DNA of 64,000 nucleotides from Reclinomonas americana ATCC 50394. Its lineage: Eukaryota; Jakobida; Jakobea; Jakobida. How positions within the stretch are numbered: position 1 is the stretch's first letter; each line of letters opens with the position of its first letter. Under the pieces are notes generated by a model that was not told the DNA's origin, ran no database searches, and saw nothing but the letters and a program-made list of their open reading frames with translations. This document shows positions 50,723 to 59,375 of this stretch, one piece after another. The position numbers and the translations under genes were made by a program. The DNA is taken from the NCBI GenBank assembly GCA_048213135.1, contig PS015010.1:1674001-1738000 (forward strand). The letters run 5' to 3'.

Positions 50723-53698
50723 ATGAAGAAATTTTTACTCCTGTTCATTGCAGTACTAACCATTTCCTCTACTCAACGATTGGAAGCACAATCCTGTTTC
50801 AGTGTTTCCGCAGGTCCGGATATCAATACCTCCTGCCTCAATACCTGTTTCAATTTTACGGCAAAGATACCCGATGTAAAAACATCGGAATCCTATAAAG
50901 TAATACCAATTGAGTATAAGCCTTATCCTTATACGAATCCGACAGGTGTTGTCTTTAATCCTACTTACGAAGACGACCGCTATTCAGACATGATCGTGAT
51001 GCCATTTACCTTTTGTTTCTATGGTAAGACTTATGGTAAGTGCGTGGTTGGTACTAACGGTATCATCACTTTCGATGTGGAAAGCAACAGGAATACCTAC
51101 AATGCTTATATTATTGACAGGCCCATTTTTTATGCCGGTGGCACTCCTGATAATGAAGGCCCTTATTATCCCAGGGCATCCATCATGGGACCTTATCATG
51201 ATGTTGATCCTGATAATGCCAGTACCCCCCAGCAGCCCGACAGGAAAATGGAATACATCATTGAGGGTACTGCGCCTTGCCGGAAATTCATCCTGAATTT
51301 TTACAAGATGCCGTATTACAAATGTCCGGGCGAATTAGTGACACAGCAAATCGTATTGTATGAAGGCACTGGCATTATTGACATTTTCATGGACACCAAA
51401 CCCAATGCCTGCGCAGCCAGTACCAATAACGGCAGATCAATACTGGGCATACAGAACTGGGAAAGGGATAAAGAGACTTCCGTTCCCGGCAGAAATAACA
51501 CCGACTGGCGGGCGACAAAAGAAGGCTGGCGTTTTGTGCCCAATGGAACAACCTCACTTTTCAGCCGTGTAGAGCTCTACAAGGGCGGGATAAAAGTCGC
51601 CGACGGCATCACCACCGACCTCGGCACCGGCGAACTGGAAGTGGACTTCGGCAGCATCTGCCAGTCGGAAGATATGGCCGAATACGTGGTAAGGGCTTTT
51701 TATAAAAAATGTGATGACCCAACGGTTGAAACAGAAGGCTCTGATACCATGAAAGTATTCAAGACATTCGATCCCGTACTGGCGAATGTGATACCGGCTG
51801 CTTGTCCAACAGCCACGAATGGTTCCATCACTGTTACCGACCCGCTGGATGCCACCGTAGAATACTCTATTGATAATGGTGTCAACTGGCAAACTTCACC
51901 TACTTTCAGCAACCTGGCACCGGGCACTTATAAAATCATCGCCAAGATCATCGGTAACACCTGTAAAGGCGAAGGAACGTTTGTTGTAACGGCCAACCCC
52001 GCCCCTGTAGTCAACTCCAGCATATCACAACCCAATTGCCCCACCACGGCAACAGGCTCCATTACCGTAACGGCTCCCGCGCCGGGCACGGGTGTGGAAT
52101 ATTCCATCGATGGCGGCACCAACTGGCAGGCATCACCCACTTTCAATGGATTGGCAGCAGGCAGTTATACCATCACTGTAAAGATCAATCCTGCGGGCTG
52201 TACCGGTTCAGCGACTTTCGTGGTAACCGACCCCGGCCCTATTCCGGTTAACTCTTCCATAACCGATGTTCAATGTAATGGTACCGCCACCGGCATCATC
52301 AACGTAACCGCGCCACTCGGCTCCGATTTTGAATATTCACTCGATGGCGTGAACTGGCAAATACAACCCAACTTCCTCGTGGCAGCCGGCACCTACACGG
52401 TTCGTGTAAGAAAGATCAGCACCAACTGTATCTACACCAGTCTTATCTATACCGTCAATGAACCCGCCGCTGTTACAGGTTCCGCTCTTGGCAGCAAGGA
52501 TCCCACCTGTGCCGATAAGGATGGCGAGATCAGCATCACCGCGGCGGGTGGCGTAACACCTTACAGTTATTCCATCGACAATGGCGCCAACTACCAGGCC
52601 TCCAATGTATTTTCCGGTCTCACGGCCGGTACATATAACCAGATCAAAGTGAAGGATGCCAACGGCTGTATCCTGCAGACCAACCCTGTAACGATCGTAC
52701 TTAATGATACCATGCGCCTGGAACTGGGTGCCGATGTGGACATCTGCGCCGGCAGCAGCACTACGCTGCAACCGCAGACCAATGACCTGACGGACCTTTT
52801 TACATGGACACCTCCTGCCGGGCTCAGCAGCACAGTGGTGAAGAATCCCGATGCCAGTCCCACAGACACCACCAAATATTACCTTACTGCACGCTGGGGT
52901 CTTTGCGAAAGGAAGGACAGCATTATCGTTAATGTAAAACACCGCCCCACGGTATATGCCGGTAAAGACACGGCCATATGTCCGGGCACTCCCGCTCTCC
53001 TGCACGCGGTAGTTGTAAGCCCGTCGGGTACGGTTAACTACGCGTGGACACCCGCAACAGGCCTTGATGACCCGACAGTACCGGTGACTGCCGCCAATCC
53101 GGATACGACTACCGAATACACACTAACAGTAACGGATAACTTCAGTTGCAGTTTCACCGTATCAGATGTCATTCGCGTGAAAGTGAATCCGCCCGTGGTG
53201 GCATTCGCAGGCAACGATACCAATGCCATACTTAACCGTCCGCACCAGCTGCAGGCTACCGGCGGATTGACCTATACCTGGACGCCCGCAGCGCCGCTCA
53301 ACAACCCTTTCATCAGCAACCCGCTGGCAACACTGAAAGTAGACACCTACTTTACCGTAACCGCTAAAGATGATATTGGCTGCGCCGATACCGATGACAT
53401 TTTCATCAAAGTATATGAAGGTCCCAACTATTACCTGCCCAATGCCTTTACACCCAACGGAGATGGACTGAACGATATCTTCCGGCCTGTACCTGTAGGC
53501 ATACGCAGCACGGAATACTTCAGGGTATTCAACCGTTACGGACAGGTAATGTTTGAAACGAAGGAATGGATGAAAGGATGGGATGGTACTTTTAAAGGAA
53601 AGAAACAACCTTCAGGAACGTATGTATGGGCCATTAAAGGCACCGACAAAAACGGCCGCGTGGTAGAAATGACCGGAACAGTAATTCTCGTACAGTAA
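50723..53698 (+). CDS. Secreted adhesin-like protein with SprB-type repeats and type B sorting domain
   Basis: The 991-residue protein has a signal peptide (FLLLFIAVLTISSTQRLEAQ). Residues 30-320 form a globular domain with YSDMIVMPFTFCFYGKTYGKCVVGTNGIITFD, reminiscent of nidogen-like domains. From about 370 to 680 come at least four SprB-like repeats, each with the core EYSIDNGVNWQTSPTFSNL and GTY. Two Ig-like modules follow. The last 85 residues (YYLPNAFTPNGDGLNDIFRPV, RVFNRYGQVMFETKEW, SGTYVWAIKGTD) are the CHU_C, gliding-motility-associated domain, a type B export signal for type IX secretion. It is therefore probably a surface or secreted adhesin. A terminator follows. Confidence 0.95.
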   Translation: MKKFLLLFIAVLTISSTQRLEAQSCFSVSAGPDINTSCLNTCFNFTAKIPDVKTSESYKVIPIEYKPYPYTNPTGVVFNPTYEDDRYSDMIVMPFTFCFYGKTYGKCVVGTNGIITFDVESNRNTYNAYIIDRPIFYAGGTPDNEGPYYPRASIMGPYHDVDPDNASTPQQPDRKMEYIIEGTAPCRKFILNFYKMPYYKCPGELVTQQIVLYEGTGIIDIFMDTKPNACAASTNNGRSILGIQNWERDKETSVPGRNNTDWRATKEGWRFVPNGTTSLFSRVELYKGGIKVADGITTDLGTGELEVDFGSICQSEDMAEYVVRAFYKKCDDPTVETEGSDTMKVFKTFDPVLANVIPAACPTATNGSITVTDPLDATVEYSIDNGVNWQTSPTFSNLAPGTYKIIAKIIGNTCKGEGTFVVTANPAPVVNSSISQPNCPTTATGSITVTAPAPGTGVEYSIDGGTNWQASPTFNGLAAGSYTITVKINPAGCTGSATFVVTDPGPIPVNSSITDVQCNGTATGIINVTAPLGSDFEYSLDGVNWQIQPNFLVAAGTYTVRVRKISTNCIYTSLIYTVNEPAAVTGSALGSKDPTCADKDGEISITAAGGVTPYSYSIDNGANYQASNVFSGLTAGTYNQIKVKDANGCILQTNPVTIVLNDTMRLELGADVDICAGSSTTLQPQTNDLTDLFTWTPPAGLSSTVVKNPDASPTDTTKYYLTARWGLCERKDSIIVNVKHRPTVYAGKDTAICPGTPALLHAVVVSPSGTVNYAWTPATGLDDPTVPVTAANPDTTTEYTLTVTDNFSCSFTVSDVIRVKVNPPVVAFAGNDTNAILNRPHQLQATGGLTYTWTPAAPLNNPFISNPLATLKVDTYFTVTAKDDIGCADTDDIFIKVYEGPNYYLPNAFTPNGDGLNDIFRPVPVGIRSTEYFRVFNRYGQVMFETKEWMKGWDGTFKGKKQPSGTYVWAIKGTDKNGRVVEMTGTVILVQ

Positions 53699-53720
53699 CA
53701 ACAGCATCTTATTTCTGCAT

Positions 53721-53752
53721 AAAGGACATTCGTGCACGGATGTCCTTTTTTT
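53721..53752 (+). terminator. Terminator after the type IX substrate gene
   Basis: A perfect 9-bp stem (AAAGGACAT with ATGTCCTTT) and a 10-base loop, then seven T residues. Confidence 0.9.
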
Positions 53753-53860
53753 ATCCTGCAAAACGTTCAGATAATACATTTTTCCACTATATATCCCGAC
53801 TATCCACAATCGTTAATAACTTGTCACTGCACAGTCAAATTTCTTGTTTTAAAAAATAGT

Positions 53861-53868
53861 TATGTTTG
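53861..53868 (+). promoter_or_regulatory. Candidate -7 promoter box, leaderless spacing
   Basis: TATGTTTG, exact to TAnnTTTG, ends 3 bases before the ATG at 53872. Transcription would begin at about the start codon. Confidence 0.5.
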
Positions 53869-53871
53869 TGT

Positions 53872-54717
53872 ATGAGCTGGAATGAAAAGAGGTCCGTTAA
53901 AGTGGCCATTTTAGATATGTATGAAGGCGCTGCCAACCAGGGCATGCGTTGCATACGTGAGATACTGAACCAATTCGGCGAGGCCAACAACATTGAACTC
54001 AGTTACGATGAATTTGATGTCCGTACCGCCCGGCTGGTACCCGATCTCAGTTATGATATCTACATCTCCAGCGGCGGCCCCGGCTCCCCGCTCGACAGTG
54101 AAGGCAGTGAATGGGAAAAAGTATATTTCAACTGGCTCTCCAGAGTAGAACGCTGGAACGATAATGATGCACATGTGCAGAAAAAACAGGTCTTCTTCAT
54201 CTGCCATTCCTTTCAATTGGTTTGCCGGCACTATGGCATCGCCCATGTCTGCAAAAGGAAAAGCACCTCCTTCGGTGTATTCCCCATGCACCTGATGAAT
54301 GATGGTAAGGAAGAACCCATTTTTCATGGCCTGCGCAATCCCTTTTATTCTGTTGACAGCCGCGACTACCAGGTAATAGAACCCAACCACAACGCCTTAC
54401 AGCGTATGGGCGCCACTATACTCGCTATTGAAAAAGAAAGACCCCATGTACCGCTGGAAAGGGCCATCATGGCCATCCGCTTCAATGAATATATGATCGG
54501 CACGCAGTTCCACCCCGAAGCCGATGCCATTGGTATGAGCCTTCACCTGCAGACTCCTGAGAAAAAGAAGACCGTTATTGAAAATTACGGTGAAGAAAAA
54601 TGGAGTTCTATGATCGAGCAGCTCAATGATCCCGACAAGATCATGTGGACCTACTCCCACATCCTGCCCAACTTCCTTTTCCATGCACTGGATCAGCTCC
54701 AGCCCGTAGAAGCATAA
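53872..54717 (+). CDS. Class I glutamine amidotransferase-like protein
   Basis: The ATG at 53872 (not the TTG at 53866) opens a 281-residue frame. It has the class I GATase fold: SVKVAILDMYEGAANQGMRCIREIL, then DIYISSGGPGSP. The nucleophile lies in FFICHSFQL (Cys111) and the His-Glu pair in GTQFHPEAD (His214, Glu216). These three residues form the glutaminase triad that releases ammonia from glutamine. Usual GATases are fused or paired with a synthetase that uses the ammonia; here the next gene is an ATP-grasp-like protein. The product is unknown. The C-terminus has an extra 60 residues (KKTVIENYGEEKWSSMIEQL) beyond the core. Confidence 0.88.
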   Translation: MSWNEKRSVKVAILDMYEGAANQGMRCIREILNQFGEANNIELSYDEFDVRTARLVPDLSYDIYISSGGPGSPLDSEGSEWEKVYFNWLSRVERWNDNDAHVQKKQVFFICHSFQLVCRHYGIAHVCKRKSTSFGVFPMHLMNDGKEEPIFHGLRNPFYSVDSRDYQVIEPNHNALQRMGATILAIEKERPHVPLERAIMAIRFNEYMIGTQFHPEADAIGMSLHLQTPEKKKTVIENYGEEKWSSMIEQLNDPDKIMWTYSHILPNFLFHALDQLQPVEA

Positions 54718-54820
54718 GTTACAGCATATGCCCAATCACGGGTCTGAGGCCTCATTGCCTTGCACACCCCGCATCCTTCCTTCTTTGCAGCAAACCTTCT
54801 CTTTGAATACCTCCGCCCGG

Positions 54821-54855
54821 TAATTAGTAATTGGTAATTAGTAATTAATAATTAA
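54821..54855. repeat. Five-unit heptamer array, TAATTAG family
   Basis: Units TAATTAG, TAATTGG, TAATTAG and TAATTAA (twice) lie in the 174-base gap between the GATase-like and ATP-grasp-like genes. Confidence 0.85.
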
Positions 54856-54891
54856 ATTTATTGACGACACCATCATTAAAACGGAAACCGT

Positions 54892-56082
54892 ATGATCAAA
54901 GCATTAAGAGAAAAATTTAACGCCGCTTACAGCAAAGAAAAGTATGACGCCTATATGCAGAAAATAGAAGGGCTGCACCCCGGCTCTCTGGATTTCAGGA
55001 ATGCGGAAACACCGGTATTTGTGCCGAAAGATTTTAAGGATAAAATGCTGTCGGCCTGCGACGATATTATTGATGTGATCACCGATCCCAATTTCAAATC
55101 CATCACCGAACGCGGCATTCCTGCGGATGTAAAGGTCCCCAACGAAAATGGCCACTCCCATTTTGTGGTATTCGACTTTGGCGTGTGTGAGAACGAGGCC
55201 GGCGAACTGGAACCGCAACTCATCGAAATGCAGGGCTTTCCTACCCTCTTTGCTTTCCAGGCTTTTCATTCCGAAATTACAGCCGGATATGCCGACCTGC
55301 CCGCTAACTTCTCTCCTTACCTGAGCGGTTACAATAAAGAAAGTTATCTACAGTTACTGAAAGAGATCATCGTTGGCGACCTTGATCCTAAAAACGTGGT
55401 CCTGCTGGAGATCTTCCCCGAACAGCAAAAAACACGTATCGATTTCTATTGCACCGAACAGGTACTGGGTATTAAGATGGTGTGCCTGACGGACCTCATC
55501 GCCGAAGGCACCAAACTCTATTATAACAATAACGGCGAAAAGACCGAGATCAAACGCATTTACAACCGCCTCATATTCGACGATCTGCAGAAGCAGGAAG
55601 GACTGCCGCCGGTGATTGACCTTACGCAGCATTATGACGTGGAATGGGTGCCGCATCCTAACTGGTTTTACCGCATCAGTAAATTCACACTGCCCTTCAT
55701 TCATAACCCATACGTGCCGGAAACTTTTTTCCTTAACGAGATCAAACAATTGCCTTCCGACCTGGAGAACTACGTATTGAAGCCCCTCTTCTCCTTTGCC
55801 GGTATGGGTGTGGTGATCGACGTAACGCAGGCTGATATAGACGCAGTAAAAGACCCCGAGAACTGGATACTCCAGCGCAAAGTAAAATACGCCGATGTGA
55901 TCGTAACACCCGACGGGCCTGCCAAAGCGGAGATCAGGCTTTTCTTTTTCTGGAAAGACGGCTGGAACAAACCCAAAGCTGTTCATAACCTAGCCCGCCT
56001 CAGCAAAGGCAAAATGATCGGCACCAGGTACAATAAGGATAAGGAATGGGTAGGAGGAAGCGTGGCTTTTTTTGAGATGTGA
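54892..56082 (+). CDS. Putative ATP-grasp-like enzyme paired with the amidotransferase-like gene
   Basis: The 396-residue cytosolic protein is not one I can name. Features suggesting an ATP-grasp-type ligase are YVLKPLFSFAGMGVVID (residues 294-310; a lysine followed by a glycine-rich loop), NWILQRKV shortly after, AEIRLFFFWKDG and a carboxylate-rich segment EPQLIEMQGFPTLFAFQ (107-123). These resemble the order of ATP and metal ligands in glutathionylspermidine-synthase-like enzymes. The assignment is inference from motifs. The amidotransferase upstream would supply ammonia, so the pair could amidate a carboxylate. Its stop codon runs into an octamer array. Confidence 0.6.
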   Translation: MIKALREKFNAAYSKEKYDAYMQKIEGLHPGSLDFRNAETPVFVPKDFKDKMLSACDDIIDVITDPNFKSITERGIPADVKVPNENGHSHFVVFDFGVCENEAGELEPQLIEMQGFPTLFAFQAFHSEITAGYADLPANFSPYLSGYNKESYLQLLKEIIVGDLDPKNVVLLEIFPEQQKTRIDFYCTEQVLGIKMVCLTDLIAEGTKLYYNNNGEKTEIKRIYNRLIFDDLQKQEGLPPVIDLTQHYDVEWVPHPNWFYRISKFTLPFIHNPYVPETFFLNEIKQLPSDLENYVLKPLFSFAGMGVVIDVTQADIDAVKDPENWILQRKVKYADVIVTPDGPAKAEIRLFFFWKDGWNKPKAVHNLARLSKGKMIGTRYNKDKEWVGGSVAFFEM

Positions 56083-56118
56083 TTTCATACGCAAATCCGC
56101 ATATTCACACATTCACAA
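56081..56118. repeat. Octamer array, inverse ATGTGCAG family, against a stop codon
   Basis: Units read on the minus strand as ATGTGTGA, ATATGCGG, ATTTGCGT and ATGAAATC. The array starts inside the stop codon of the ATP-grasp-like gene. Confidence 0.8.
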
Positions 56119-56152
56119 TTTTTATTTTTGAATTTTAACTTTTGACTTTATC
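56119..56152. repeat. Heptamer array, inverse TCAAAAG family
   Basis: Units TTTTTAT, TTTTGAA, TTTTAAC and TTTTGAC follow the octamer array directly and end close to the ATG at 56156. Two repeat families thus sit back to back. Confidence 0.7.
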
Positions 56153-56155
56153 ACC

Positions 56156-57142
56156 ATGTCAGCACAAACCATTTTCGAATACCACCTTCAGCAGGTAAGC
56201 ACTTTACTGGAAAAAGCCGCCAAACAAAAGAACCCTGCGCTTTGGCTGTACCGTAATAATGGCCGTACGCCGTTCTTTATGCTGGAAGGGCTGGCCAAGC
56301 TTCATGCGGGCATTCACAACAAAAAGAAATTCTCCAAACTGAAAGAACAGTTCAAACTGGTGGAAGATGCCATTGGCGCCATTGATTATTATGATGCTTT
56401 TGCCAAAAGTTTTGCCGCCAATAAAAAGATGCCCAAAAATATTACGGCCTACCTGCAGGCGCAAACCCGTGAAAAACTGCAAAGCCTGAATGAACTGCTC
56501 GAAGAAAAAGGATGGCTCGATGGCGGCCGGTTAAAGAAGACCAGGAAAAAACTGGATGAAGCCGACTGGCTGAAACCTGTTGACGAAGTTAAAGCGATAC
56601 AGGATTTTTATGGTGAAGCCATTTACGAGATCGCCGCATTTGTACAGACCGACAGTTTTCATTTCGATAACGTGGAAGCCGATGTGCATGAGCTCCGCCG
56701 TAAACTGCGCTGGCTCAGCATTTACCCGCAGGCCCTCCGCGGGCTGGTACAACTCGACACATCACGCGACGCCCCGAAAAATATTAAGAAATACCTTACC
56801 AAAGAAGTGACAACCTCTCCCTTCAATGTGATGCCCGACGCCGGAGACAACAGGTATTTTCTTTTACTCGACCGGAACTATTTCTATGCACTGAGCTGGA
56901 TCATTGCGGAACTGGGAAAACTGAAAGACAGCGGCCTGGGTATCATCGCCATCCGCGAAGCCCTGCAGCAACAAGGCACGGTAGACGATAAGAAAGCTTA
57001 TGCTGAAGCCCGGAAAATGCTGGGAGCCAAACAGCCTTCCATCGAAAGCATATTGACCAGTTCCGCCGGCATCTGCAAAACTTTTTTTGAAGATCATGTA
57101 CTGGAATACCTGGTATTGGGAACAGCCGGGATGAAGGAATAA
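56156..57142 (+). CDS. Helical protein with a CHAD-like segment, function unknown
   Basis: The 328-residue protein looks almost wholly helical and is rich in lysine. Around residue 178 it has VEADVHELRRKLRWLSIYPQALRGL, close in pattern to the histidine-containing helix of CHAD domains (HxLRxxxKRLR type), which bind polyphosphate. The rest of the sequence does not give a clear second histidine pattern, so this is a weak match. It follows the ATP-grasp-like gene in the same direction after 73 bases and may belong with that pair. No signal peptide. Confidence 0.6.
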   Translation: MSAQTIFEYHLQQVSTLLEKAAKQKNPALWLYRNNGRTPFFMLEGLAKLHAGIHNKKKFSKLKEQFKLVEDAIGAIDYYDAFAKSFAANKKMPKNITAYLQAQTREKLQSLNELLEEKGWLDGGRLKKTRKKLDEADWLKPVDEVKAIQDFYGEAIYEIAAFVQTDSFHFDNVEADVHELRRKLRWLSIYPQALRGLVQLDTSRDAPKNIKKYLTKEVTTSPFNVMPDAGDNRYFLLLDRNYFYALSWIIAELGKLKDSGLGIIAIREALQQQGTVDDKKAYAEARKMLGAKQPSIESILTSSAGICKTFFEDHVLEYLVLGTAGMKE

Positions 57143-57194
57143 ACCAATAAAGAACCCGTCTCCCTTCATTACTGGTTATAAACGGGGCTAAAAT

Positions 57195-57212
57195 TTAGGC
57201 TCACCTAACCTG
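57195..57212. promoter_or_regulatory. Operator-like palindrome before the MntR/DtxR gene
   Basis: TTAGG at 57195-57199 and CCTAA at 57204-57208 form a perfect inverted pair with a 4-base spacer, and the right half extends to CCTAACCTG. This resembles DtxR/IdeR-type boxes (TTAGGTTAGSCTAACCTAA). A CAACTTTG promoter-like box follows at 57232-57239. It lies 48-61 bases before the regulator ATG, so auto-control is likely. Confidence 0.65.
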
Positions 57213-57255
57213 CTTTTCAGGAAAATTTTCCCAACTTTGCTGAAACAGACTGACA

Positions 57256-57918
57256 ATGACCTCCTTAGCTGAAGAAAATTACCTGAAGGCAATCTATAAA
57301 CTGCACGAGCGGAACGGTGGTATGGTTACGACCTCGGCGCTGGCAGAGTCGTTGCAGATCAATGCGGCATCGGTTACGGATTTCATCAAGAAGATGGCTA
57401 CGAAAAAACTGATCTCCTACGAAAAATCAAAGGGGGTAAAGCTTTCAGAGCAGGGACGCCTGATCGCCCTCAGCATCATCCGCAAGCATCGCCTGTGGGA
57501 AGTATGGCTGGTGAATAAACTCAATTTCCAGTGGGATGAAGTGCACGAGATCGCGGAACAACTGGAACACGTAGTGAGCGATGAACTGATCGAGAAACTG
57601 GACATTCATTTAGGTTACCCTAAAGCCGATCCTCATGGCGACCTGATACCCGATGCCAAAGGCCGGTTTGCCAAAAGCCACAGCAAACCCCTGCTGGAAT
57701 GCGCTAAAATGGACCGGGTAAAACTGGTAGGCGTAGCCGATCACTCCAACAGTTTTTTACAATACCTGACCAAGACCAATCTTAAACTGGGCGACGAATT
57801 ACAGGTAGAGTCCATCGAGGAGTTCGACAATTCCTTCCAGGTAAAGCATAATAAAAAAGGCAGGAAACTGCTGAGCAAGGAAGTGGTGAAAAACCTGCTC
57901 GTTGTTCCTGCCTCCTGA
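57256..57918 (+). CDS. mntR: Metal-dependent transcriptional regulator, MntR/DtxR family
   Basis: The 220-residue protein has a winged helix-turn-helix at the start (LAEENYLKAIYKLHERNGGMVTTSALAESLQINAASVTDFIKKMATKKLISYEKSKGVKLSEQG). A dimerisation and metal-binding region follows (IRKHRLWEVWLVNKLNFQWDEVHEIAEQLEHVVSDELIEKL). In it HRLWE and EVHEIAEQLEH hold the ligand histidines and glutamates. The C-terminal 75 residues form an FeoA/SH3-like domain. This is the DtxR layout; manganese or iron is the usual effector and cannot be told apart here. The palindrome upstream fits self-control. It converges with the TlpA gene of the metal cassette. Confidence 0.93.
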   Translation: MTSLAEENYLKAIYKLHERNGGMVTTSALAESLQINAASVTDFIKKMATKKLISYEKSKGVKLSEQGRLIALSIIRKHRLWEVWLVNKLNFQWDEVHEIAEQLEHVVSDELIEKLDIHLGYPKADPHGDLIPDAKGRFAKSHSKPLLECAKMDRVKLVGVADHSNSFLQYLTKTNLKLGDELQVESIEEFDNSFQVKHNKKGRKLLSKEVVKNLLVVPAS

Positions 57919-57924
57919 TCGGTG

Positions 57925-58416
57925 TTATTTACTTTCCAGCAAAGCCCGCACGGCCCTGTCCAGCCCCGCTCCTTCCAGGTCAATCGCTACCAGTTTTCCC
58001 TGTTTGTTGAGCAGGAAATTTTTCGGTATCTCTTCTACTGAATAAGCGGCAGCCGTTGGCGCATTCCATCCCATTTTATCGTTTACCTGCAGGTAAGGCA
58101 GCCGGTCGGCTTTAATAGCGTTGAGCCAGGCCTCCTTCTTACTGTCGATGGAAACAGCAAATACCTCAAATCCTTTAGACGCGTATTTTTTATACAGCTT
58201 TACGATACCCGGGTTCGCCGCACGGCAGGGCCGGCACCAGCTCGCCCAGAAATCAATGAGCACCACTTTCCCTTTCAGCGAAGAAAGCGTACGCAGGCTG
58301 TCGTTAGTATCGGGTAATTGAATATCCGGAACGGAATAACCGGGTTTCAACTGTGCGTGGGCCAGTACGGTACTCATAACCAGCGCCGCCGCTATAAGGA
58401 ATGTTTGTTTCATCAT
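57925..58416 (-). CDS. TlpA-type thiol-disulfide oxidoreductase
   Basis: The 163-residue protein has a signal peptide (LIAAALVMSTVLAHAQ) and a thioredoxin fold with DFWASWCRPCRAANPGIVKLYKKY. The cis-proline region lies in VEEIPKNFLLNKQGKLVAIDLEG. TlpA-like proteins reduce disulfides in the periplasm, for instance during cytochrome or copper-protein assembly. It is the last of five minus-strand genes with heavy-metal motifs, so a role in keeping metal-binding cysteines reduced is likely (inference from position). Confidence 0.92.
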   Translation of the reverse strand: MMKQTFLIAAALVMSTVLAHAQLKPGYSVPDIQLPDTNDSLRTLSSLKGKVVLIDFWASWCRPCRAANPGIVKLYKKYASKGFEVFAVSIDSKKEAWLNAIKADRLPYLQVNDKMGWNAPTAAAYSVEEIPKNFLLNKQGKLVAIDLEGAGLDRAVRALLESK

Positions 58417-58477
58417 TTACAACAATTCTTTTTTTGAAAGAGTGATAATATAAACCGCCATATCTTTTTCATCATGA

Positions 58478-59284
58478 TCAATATACATTAAAGAAATTAT
58501 ACTCAAAACGGATAAGTCCGCCCGGCTGCATATTCCGGTACAACGAAGTTACGACGGGTATGCGGTAACCAAAATCGACACGCATTTTGCTGTTAAAAAT
58601 AAATTGCACCGACGGGGCCAGGTCCAGCACCGTTTGGCCGCTGCGGAGGTTGGTTTGCCCCAGCATCTCCACCATCAGGTTCAGGTTGGTTTGCCCGTAA
58701 GTCCTGTACTCTTTGGGCAGCATCAGTTTACCTGCCGACGCGGTGTAATTGACGGCGTTGCGTACTGACCCGCCCGGATCAGTAGCCTGCCCCTTGTTCA
58801 GATTGGCATGCAGGTAAGAAGCCGATGCGGATAAGGCTACTTTTTTATGCAGTTTGGTGGCAACAGCACCTCCTTCATAACCGGTATTGCCATTATTGAG
58901 GTTAATATATTGGTCGTGTACAGGGCTGTTGGTAAACGCGTACTTACCAAAGACAGCAACACGAAAATGATCGTGCACATCATCCTGGCTGTAAACGCGG
59001 TACTTACCGTACACTTCACCGCCATTGACTTTGGTGCGGCCTGTGGCATCACTGACAAACGCGGCGCCGTGGATCATGATCCTGCGTGATACGCCCCACA
59101 TCAGTTCCGGCATCAGCATATAGCCTATCCTGTTCCGGCTCCTGTCTTTCATAATATTCGCGGTAGCCCTGGCCCCGATGCTTTTGGCCGCCATATTACT
59201 GGCTGGCTCCGTATACACGTACAGTTCCTGTGACTGTGCTGTAAAACAAACCAGCAACAGGAAAAAAACGATACTATATTTCAT
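58478..59284 (-). CDS. Outer-membrane barrel-like protein in the metal cassette
   Basis: The 268-residue protein has a signal peptide (IVFFLLLVCFTAQSQ). The mature part is made of amphipathic strands such as RIMIHGAAFVSDATGRTKVNGGEVYGKYRVYS and VALSASASYLHANLN, and ends with GLIRFEYNFFNVY, an aromatic-terminated last strand typical of outer-membrane barrels. It has histidine-bearing loops (DVHDHFRV, SPVHDQY). Members of similar cassettes are thought to pass metal or sense it. The exact family is not recognised. It lies between the HMA gene and the TlpA gene on the same strand. Confidence 0.72.
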   Translation of the reverse strand: MKYSIVFFLLLVCFTAQSQELYVYTEPASNMAAKSIGARATANIMKDRSRNRIGYMLMPELMWGVSRRIMIHGAAFVSDATGRTKVNGGEVYGKYRVYSQDDVHDHFRVAVFGKYAFTNSPVHDQYINLNNGNTGYEGGAVATKLHKKVALSASASYLHANLNKGQATDPGGSVRNAVNYTASAGKLMLPKEYRTYGQTNLNLMVEMLGQTNLRSGQTVLDLAPSVQFIFNSKMRVDFGYRIPVVTSLYRNMQPGGLIRFEYNFFNVY

Positions 59285-59305
59285 AGCTATTTTTTTGGTA
59301 TGGGG

Positions 59306-59364
59306 TACAAGATCCGGGATGAGGCTCCGTTATCCGGCTCCTGCATCCCGTATCCCGCATCCCT
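59306..59364. repeat. Inverted heptamer arms, GGATACA family
   Basis: The left arm holds GGTACAA, GATCCGG and GATGAGG; the right arm is of the inverse type (CTGCATC, CCGTATC, CCGCATC). It lies inside the metal cassette, between the HMA gene and the barrel gene, so it may shape the transcript between them. Confidence 0.7.
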
Positions 59365-59375
59365 TACCTGTTGAA

